Below, piece after piece: positions 6,830 to 10,204 of a stretch of 10,204 nt of DNA (its first letter is position 1; every line of letters starts with the position of its first letter). Both the position numbers and the translations under genes were made by a program. The stretch spans positions 1-10,204 of the forward strand of contig CAMFLN010000048.1 in the NCBI GenBank assembly GCA_945957305.1, given 5' to 3'. The notes under the pieces are model-generated. The model made no database searches, was not told where the DNA came from, and was given only the letters and a program-made list of their open reading frames with translations. The DNA is from an uncultured Planctomycetaceae bacterium. Lineage in GTDB: Bacteria > Planctomycetota > Planctomycetia > Pirellulales > JACPPG01.

Positions 6830-6956
6830 AGGCAGAGATTTGGCAATCCCGGCCCTTTCTTGGCATCGACCGGCTCAACCGAACTTTTGAGAACACGCTG
6901 TCGCTAGCGGCACAACCGTTACGATTCGGTAGCTCAACTGGCCTCCCTGTCTGAAA

Positions 6957-6988
6957 CTGACCATAGCCCTTATGGGGGAACAGGATAC
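6957..6988 (+). promoter_or_regulatory. MerR-type promoter candidate with internal dyad
   Basis: CTGACC (6957-6962) and GGATAC (6983-6988) are 20 bases apart, longer than normal, and the spacer covers most of a dyad CCATA-GCCCT-TATGG (6961-6975). Long spacers with a central dyad are the mark of promoters activated by MerR-family metal sensors. An outer imperfect dyad (CTGTC/TGACC at 6947-6962 with GGTCA/GACAG at 6989-7000) encloses it. No MerR or CsoR gene is in the window. The first ATG is 163 bases downstream. Confidence 0.3.
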
Positions 6989-7037
6989 GGTCACTGACAG
7001 TTGGCGATTATCCTAAGCCATGCTGTGAATATGAGTG

Positions 7038-7067
7038 TTGACGGGATACCCCCACGTCCGATATGAA
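7038..7067 (+). promoter_or_regulatory. sigma70-like promoter candidate
   Basis: TTGACG (7038-7043), an 18-base spacer and TATGAA (7062-7067) point towards the gene at 7151. The hexamers match consensus at five and four positions respectively. Confidence 0.3.
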
Positions 7068-7094
7068 ACGCCAATGGGCACAGGTTGCCGAATC

Positions 7095-7122
7095 TTGACT
7101 CTCGCACTAACTCGCATACAGT
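7095..7122 (+). promoter_or_regulatory. sigma70-like promoter candidate close to the 12-cysteine protein gene
   Basis: TTGACT (7095-7100), a 16-base spacer and TACAGT (7117-7122) precede the ATG at 7151. The leader would be about 20 bases, so it competes with the candidate at 7038 as the main promoter. Confidence 0.3.
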
Positions 7123-7150
7123 AAACGTGGGTTGGTAGTGGGTACTCTGC

Positions 7151-7642
7151 ATGCATTTCCGCCGAAGCCAATTTGCTGCCGCAATCATGTGGGGGATGAT
7201 TCCCTTGGCATTGTTGGGCAGTATGCCTGGGGCGGCTTGCATCTGCGCCAACGGCCACTACAAGTTGTTTTGCTGTGCCGGGGCGTTAGGCCATGCGGGA
7301 TGCAATGAGCGGAATGGCGGAGTGACATCGCCGTCTGCGAGTTACTCCTGCCCATTTTGCCGTGGCGAGAAATCCGCCAGCAGGACGGCTCATGTCTGTT
7401 GCTCAAGCGGGCAAAGTCAGAGCTCGCCCACGGGCAAATGCTGCCAATTGGTCGCTCGTAGCCCAGCGGCTGTGTCTGCGGAGGTTGTTCCTCCTGCTTC
7501 AGACGTCTTTGTTGTGGCAATCCTGCCGCCGGCGCTCAACCTTTCTTTGGTCGTACTTCCGACCATCTCCAAGCACGTGGAGCAGATCGATACCGGACCC
7601 CCGATCGATCGCGTGATTGTGCTCCGCTGCCTCTTGATTTGA
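7151..7642 (+). CDS. exported 12-cysteine protein of a metal-efflux locus
   Basis: The product is 163 residues. The N-terminus has an RR-containing n-region and a hydrophobic core up to SMPGAAC (24-30), a signal peptide. Twelve cysteines follow (30, 32, 41, 42, 51, 67, 70, 83, 84, 97, 98, 160), including three CC pairs and SCPFC (66-70), with CICANGHYKLFCC as the first cluster. Soft-metal binding in the periplasm, for example of Cu(I) or Ag(I), is a reasonable inference from this content and from the neighbours. The C-terminal third (about 105-163) is Val/Leu/Pro-rich and ends in RCLLI. The ATG at 7151 has no good Shine-Dalgarno sequence, and a stop lies 13 bases upstream in frame, so only this ATG or one at 7187 is possible. 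I recall Cys-rich proteins of this general type beside planctomycete Cus operons, without known function. Confidence 0.75.
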   Translation: MHFRRSQFAAAIMWGMIPLALLGSMPGAACICANGHYKLFCCAGALGHAGCNERNGGVTSPSASYSCPFCRGEKSASRTAHVCCSSGQSQSSPTGKCCQLVARSPAAVSAEVVPPASDVFVVAILPPALNLSLVVLPTISKHVEQIDTGPPIDRVIVLRCLLI

Positions 7643-7653
7643 TGCCGACAACG

Positions 7654-7670
7654 ACGCTCTGCGCGAGCGT
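7654..7670 (+). terminator. short hairpin after the 12-cysteine protein gene
   Basis: A perfect 6-base stem ACGCTC/GAGCGT with a 5-base loop sits 11 bases past the stop. It is not followed by a T tract, so it is a weak terminator or a processing or stability element. Confidence 0.3.
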
Positions 7671-7710
7671 TCGGCGTCCCGCTCTCATCGTGCGTGTCTT
7701 GGTCGATTGA

Positions 7711-7798
7711 CGACGTTGCGCACGACTCTTGAGCGATCGCTTGCGTTTCACGCATAGCTGCGTGCGCCCGTCGGTTCGTGATGCGTTGCGCAACGTCG
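7711..7798 (+). promoter_or_regulatory. palindromic operator-like repeats / structured leader
   Basis: CGACGTTGCGCA (7711-7722) and its perfect complement TGCGCAACGTCG (7787-7798) form a 12-base inverted repeat 64 bases apart. The right arm overlaps a perfect 12-base palindrome CGTTGCGCAACG (7784-7795). The left arm contains the same word lacking one A (7714-7724). Between them lie the palindrome AGCGATCGCT (7732-7741) and a hairpin CACGCA-TAGC-TGCGTG (7749-7764). This lies in the 260-base gap before the small CGGC protein, so it may be an operator with two sites or a folded leader RNA. Nothing else coding is seen in 7643-7902. Confidence 0.4.
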
Positions 7799-7902
7799 CG
7801 CAGGCGAAGTTTTTTCGATTGGAAAGCAGTCCGCCAATACGTTGGCCGTCCCCATTTACGGATGACCCAGGATTGTCGGGCCTATTTAAGGGAGAGAGTT
7901 CC

Positions 7903-8214
7903 ATGTTGAAGTTCATAGCTGTTCCCCTAGCGATGGTGGCGATTTCTTCGGTTAGCACCAGCGATGCGACAGCCGGCGGGTGCGGTGGTTGCAGCGCTGG
8001 AGGTGCGTCCAATTCGTGTGCGGCGATGCCCGCCATGAACATGGACGCCGCTCCTACGGCGCCGACAGACTCGGCCGCGGCGCGCATGCCTAGCCGACGT
8101 ACATACTCGTATCAGCCTTCGGGACCCATCTATCGGGCGCCGATGATGCGCAGCTACGGCGGCTCAGGGGCGCATGACGCGGGCTTTAAGATCCGCGGGA
8201 ATTACGGTCGGTAG
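7903..8214 (+). CDS. small exported CGGC / Gly-Met-Arg-Tyr-rich protein
   Basis: The 103-residue product starts at the ATG at 7903, which follows AAGGGAGAGAG at a good distance; the frame is open back to a TTG at 7729 but that part does not look coding. A signal peptide ends near DATA (21-24). The mature part has GGCGGCSAGG with C27 and C30, then C39, a Met patch AAMPAMNM (40-47), and a Ser/Tyr/Arg/Gly-rich end. There is no known domain. From the Cys and Met residues and the location in a metal locus, weak periplasmic metal binding is a possible role, but this is inference. It is followed by a hairpin at 8233-8265. Confidence 0.75.
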   Translation: MLKFIAVPLAMVAISSVSTSDATAGGCGGCSAGGASNSCAAMPAMNMDAAPTAPTDSAAARMPSRRTYSYQPSGPIYRAPMMRSYGGSGAHDAGFKIRGNYGR

Positions 8215-8232
8215 TTGTTTCTGGTTCGCGGA

Positions 8233-8265
8233 GGTTCCCGGTTCGCGATCGTGCGGCCGGGAGCC
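8233..8265 (+). terminator. terminator-like hairpin after the CGGC protein gene
   Basis: A 9-base stem GGTTCCCGG/CCGGGAGCC with one G-T pair and a 15-base loop begins 18 bases after the stop. The following bases, TTCGCTATT, are only mildly T-rich, so it may be a terminator or an mRNA-stabilising hairpin. Confidence 0.4.
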
Positions 8266-8364
8266 TTCGCTATTCCAGCTCAGAGATGCGGAACAATCCG
8301 GAGCGAGGAGCGAGCATCACTTGTTTTGAGCATGTGAATTCACTCTTGCGAAAGGGACCGAACG

Positions 8365-8826
8365 ATGAAGCCCCGATTTGCAGCACTCACATTGGCCGCC
8401 GTGGCATCGATCCTTGGCACAGCGGCCATTGCCGCTCCGCCCGCGCGCCCGTTTGCTCGGAAGGTAACGCAGCTACAGCAGCAGTTGTACACGTGCCCAA
8501 TGCACTCAGACATCCGTTGGACACGCCCAGGCGCCTGCCCGGAATGCGGCATGAAGATGGTCGCCATGAAGGCCGGCGCGGGGACGGTTGTTCGACAGAA
8601 CGAATCAAAGACCATGCCAGGAATGCCCGACGAGTCATCAAACCACAACCATGACGGCATGGAAATGAATCACAACGGAATGGGAGGAATGTCCGGCGGC
8701 ATGGGCATGGGTTGCGGGTGCATGGATATGGGAGGCATGAGCGGCGGAGGTGCCTCGGCGGGCCGCAAGGTCATGGGATCGGGCAGTTATGGCCGTGGCG
8801 GTGGAGGAGGCCGCTGCGGTTGTTGA
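8365..8826 (+). CDS. exported heavy-metal-binding-domain protein with Met/His/Gly-rich tail
   Basis: The product is 153 residues. The ATG at 8365 follows AAGGGA with a 7-base spacing. A signal peptide ends near AIAAPP (21-26). A heavy-metal-binding domain of the type found on CusB and copper ATPases follows: YTCPMH (42-47), then CPECGMKM (58-65), giving C44, H47, C58, C61 and nearby Met residues as ligands. From about residue 84 the tail is packed with Met, His and Gly (NHNHDGMEMNHNGMGG), with CGC at 117-119 and a final CGC at 151-153. Such sequences bind Cu(I)/Ag(I) in the periplasm, so a buffering or delivery role to the adaptor at 9702, which carries the same kind of domain, is likely. Free-standing copies of this domain with such a tail are less usual than fused ones. 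Only a weak TGTTG/CAACA hairpin is seen after the stop. Confidence 0.9.
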   Translation: MKPRFAALTLAAVASILGTAAIAAPPARPFARKVTQLQQQLYTCPMHSDIRWTRPGACPECGMKMVAMKAGAGTVVRQNESKTMPGMPDESSNHNHDGMEMNHNGMGGMSGGMGMGCGCMDMGGMSGGGASAGRKVMGSGSYGRGGGGGRCGC

Positions 8827-8917
8827 TTTTGCAACACCAATTGAGCGAGTCAACATCAGCACGAGTGTGCCCGCAATGGCATGAGGAATGATCGATGAGG
8901 CAGCCGTGGTTAAGGGA

Positions 8918-8932
8918 CGGGTTAGCAAGCAA
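8918..8932 (+). repeat. 15-base direct repeat, copy 2
   Basis: Perfect second copy of CGGGTTAGCAAGCAA (first at 6815-6829), located in the 206-base gap between the heavy-metal-binding protein and the DUF1264 gene. The copies differ in both flanking bases. Confidence 0.6.
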
Positions 8933-9032
8933 CCAAAAAAGTTGTTCCGTTTCGGCGCCACGGCTGCCCTTTATCGACCTGATGGCACTCAGAGCCAGCA
9001 AAATCGAGCTTCCGATGCAGAAGGATGCCAAT

Positions 9033-9641
9033 ATGACATTTCGACCAAGTTCTCGACGCCTGATTGCACTGCTCGCATCCGCCGCGAGTGCAGCAGTGCT
9101 GTTCATGTTGCTGGCGAACGAGCCGGCGAGTACCGCCGCACCAACAGAAAAAGGCGGCGAGGACCATGCAAAGGGTCCGATAGGCGAGCTCATGCGGTGC
9201 CCACTAACCTTTGCCGGGGTCCACCTGATGAGGGATGATCCGTCCGAAGCGCGGGTTGCTTACCACTTTTGCAAGCCGGTCAGCGCCGACCTGAATCAAT
9301 GTGTGCTGTATGACGGCACGGGGCCTGACGCGCGGCTGATCGGCGTCGAATACCTCGTGAGTGACGAGGTGTACCGGAGCATGCCCGATGAGGAAAAGGC
9401 ATTGTGGCACGATCACAAGTTCGAGGTTGACACGAAACTTTTGAAGAGCCTCACCCAAACCGGTGAAGACGAGAGAAAGACGCTTTCCCGTGTGCGAACG
9501 ATGTGGGGCAAAGTCTACCACACCTGGGTTGATGGCAAGACGTATCCGCGCGGGCCTGCGAGATTGTTTTGGTCGGTGACAGGGAAGAAGCCGTACGTAT
9601 TGCCGAACGGAACAGAATTGCCGTCCGAGCTTGCACAGTAG
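9033..9641 (+). CDS. DUF1264 / OBAP-like protein with N-terminal signal anchor
   Basis: The product is 202 residues. It matches the DUF1264 family (plant oil-body-associated proteins and bacterial relatives, molecular function unknown) over most of its length: CPLTFAGVHLMRDDP (56-70), YHFC (77-80), NQCVLYD (88-94), DARLIGVEYLVSDEVY (99-114), LWHDHKFEV (124-132) and a WGK-YHTW segment (158-165). Conserved His/Cys positions (78, 80, 90, 126, 128, 163) could bind metal, which would suit this locus, but that is inference. The start at 9033 has AAGGA at 7 bases and gives a hydrophobic N-terminus (10-28), so the protein is periplasmic or membrane-anchored. An ATG at 8895 in the same frame also has AGGA nearby but would bury the signal. 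The stop is 60 bases before the adaptor gene, consistent with an operon. Confidence 0.88.
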   Translation: MTFRPSSRRLIALLASAASAAVLFMLLANEPASTAAPTEKGGEDHAKGPIGELMRCPLTFAGVHLMRDDPSEARVAYHFCKPVSADLNQCVLYDGTGPDARLIGVEYLVSDEVYRSMPDEEKALWHDHKFEVDTKLLKSLTQTGEDERKTLSRVRTMWGKVYHTWVDGKTYPRGPARLFWSVTGKKPYVLPNGTELPSELAQ

Positions 9642-9701
9642 ATTGATAGCCCTTTTCTGGTCAATACGACAGGAATGCGACTTAATTGGAGAGTTGTAGC
9701 C

Positions 9702-10204
9702 ATGCGTGGAAACAATCGTATACCCTTCGACTCTGAATTCGTTCACGACAATGAGCCTCGTCCTGACGACGAAGGGGGCTTGCGGGCGCCACCGGGATTA
9801 ACCGGCTGGCGGAAGGCCTGGTGGTGGTTCGACTTCATCATTCTGGTGAAGCTCGCGCGGCTGCGCTTTATCGGCATCCTGGCGCTGATTGGCATCATCA
9901 TCACGCAATGGGACTTGTTGACGGCGTACTACAACAAATGGACGCGGCCGGCGAGCGCCGCTGAGGCTGCCCATTCAGATTCCGAGTGGTTCTGCCCGAT
10001 GCACCCGGCCGTAGTGCGCGACAATCCGCGCGACAAGTGCCCGATCTGCTTTATGCCGCTGTCGAAGCGCAAGAAGGGCGAGTCGCACGTCGAAGCACTG
10101 CCTCCCGGAGTGGTCAACCGCGTTCAGCTCTCGCCGTATCGTGTCGTATTGGCAGGCGTGAGCACCTGGCCGGTCGACTATCGGCCACTCACGAAGGAGA
10201 TCGA
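9702..10204 (+). CDS. CusB/HlyD-type RND efflux adaptor with heavy-metal-binding domain (5' part)
   Basis: The gene starts at an ATG at 9702 with GGAGAG at an 8-base spacing and is still open at the window edge (167 codons seen; relatives are usually above 400). This is the periplasmic adaptor that joins an RND pump to the outer-membrane channel. Features in order are a charged cytoplasmic N-terminus, a membrane segment at about 44-69, a heavy-metal-binding domain WFCPMHP...KCPICFMPL (96-120, ligands C98, H101, C113, C116), and then LSPYRVVLAGVSTWPVDYRP (143-162), which fits the start of the adaptor's beta-barrel region. The usual CPxCGM is CPICFM here. It probably works with the channel encoded at 5207-6775 and an RND pump beyond the window. 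Substrate Cu(I)/Ag(I) is likely from family and neighbours. Confidence 0.9.
   Translation, partial: MRGNNRIPFDSEFVHDNEPRPDDEGGLRAPPGLTGWRKAWWWFDFIILVKLARLRFIGILALIGIIITQWDLLTAYYNKWTRPASAAEAAHSDSEWFCPMHPAVVRDNPRDKCPICFMPLSKRKKGESHVEALPPGVVNRVQLSPYRVVLAGVSTWPVDYRPLTKEI

Larger units (their letters stand above)
6776..7150. promoter_or_regulatory. divergent control region of the metal locus
   Basis: This 375-base stretch between two divergent start codons holds no gene I can support. It contains one copy of a 15-base repeat, a nested dyad with an overlapping long-spacer promoter candidate, and two sigma70-like hexamer pairs on the plus strand, each listed separately. No convincing promoter for the minus-strand efflux gene was found. 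Confidence 0.6.

Noticed and set aside
8819..8834. TGTTG/CAACA hairpin at the end of the heavy-metal-binding protein gene
   Set aside because: Only five pairs, overlaps the stop codon, and no T tract follows.
8888..9238. 116-codon plus-strand ORF beginning MIDEAAVVKG
   Set aside because: Overlaps the DUF1264 gene in another frame; its second half is Arg-rich shadow sequence, and the DUF1264 frame is clearly real.

Overview
The window looks like a chromosomal piece of a Gram-negative bacterium, most likely a planctomycete of the Pirellulales type. This rests on protein flavour only: a membrane-anchored CusB-type adaptor carrying a CPMH...CPIC heavy-metal-binding segment, Cys/Gly/Met-rich exported small proteins beside it, and small proteins of a kind I associate with planctomycetes. 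No rRNA, tRNA, CRISPR array, transposase or integrase was seen. Coding is strictly split: everything left of about 6775 is on the minus strand and everything right of 7151 is on the plus strand.

Left part (1-4802, minus strand, read right to left). A micro-operon starts at 4802 with a small PC4-like protein, a zinc-ribbon protein and a third small ORF. Both junctions are identical 4-base GTGA stop/start overlaps. The third ORF is cut by a TGA, but its frame stays open afterwards and closes one base before the ATG of an intact WYL-domain transcriptional regulator (3936-2887). After a 359-base gap, a second cluster holds two diverged tandem paralogues sharing PRGRV, HGG and EHE motifs, an agmatine-deiminase/peptidylarginine-deiminase family enzyme with all expected catalytic positions, and a small C-terminal CxxC protein. 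The WYL regulator may control this cluster, but that is inferred from position.

Right part (5207-10204) is a heavy-metal (probably copper/silver) efflux locus. A TolC/CusC-type outer-membrane protein (6775-5207) is divergent from a plus-strand series: a 12-cysteine exported protein, a small exported CGGC protein, an exported protein with a CPMH...CPEC heavy-metal-binding domain and a Met/His/Gly-rich tail, a DUF1264 (OBAP-like) protein, and the start of a CusB/HlyD-type adaptor that runs off the window. The RND pump (CusA) would be expected just beyond. The divergent region holds dyads and promoter-like hexamers. The 260-base gap before the CGGC protein carries two copies of a CGTTGCGCAACG-like palindrome.

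The parts most worth follow-up are the tandem paralogue pair with the deiminase, the TGA-split gene in the coupled micro-operon, and the DUF1264 gene inside a Cus-type efflux locus.
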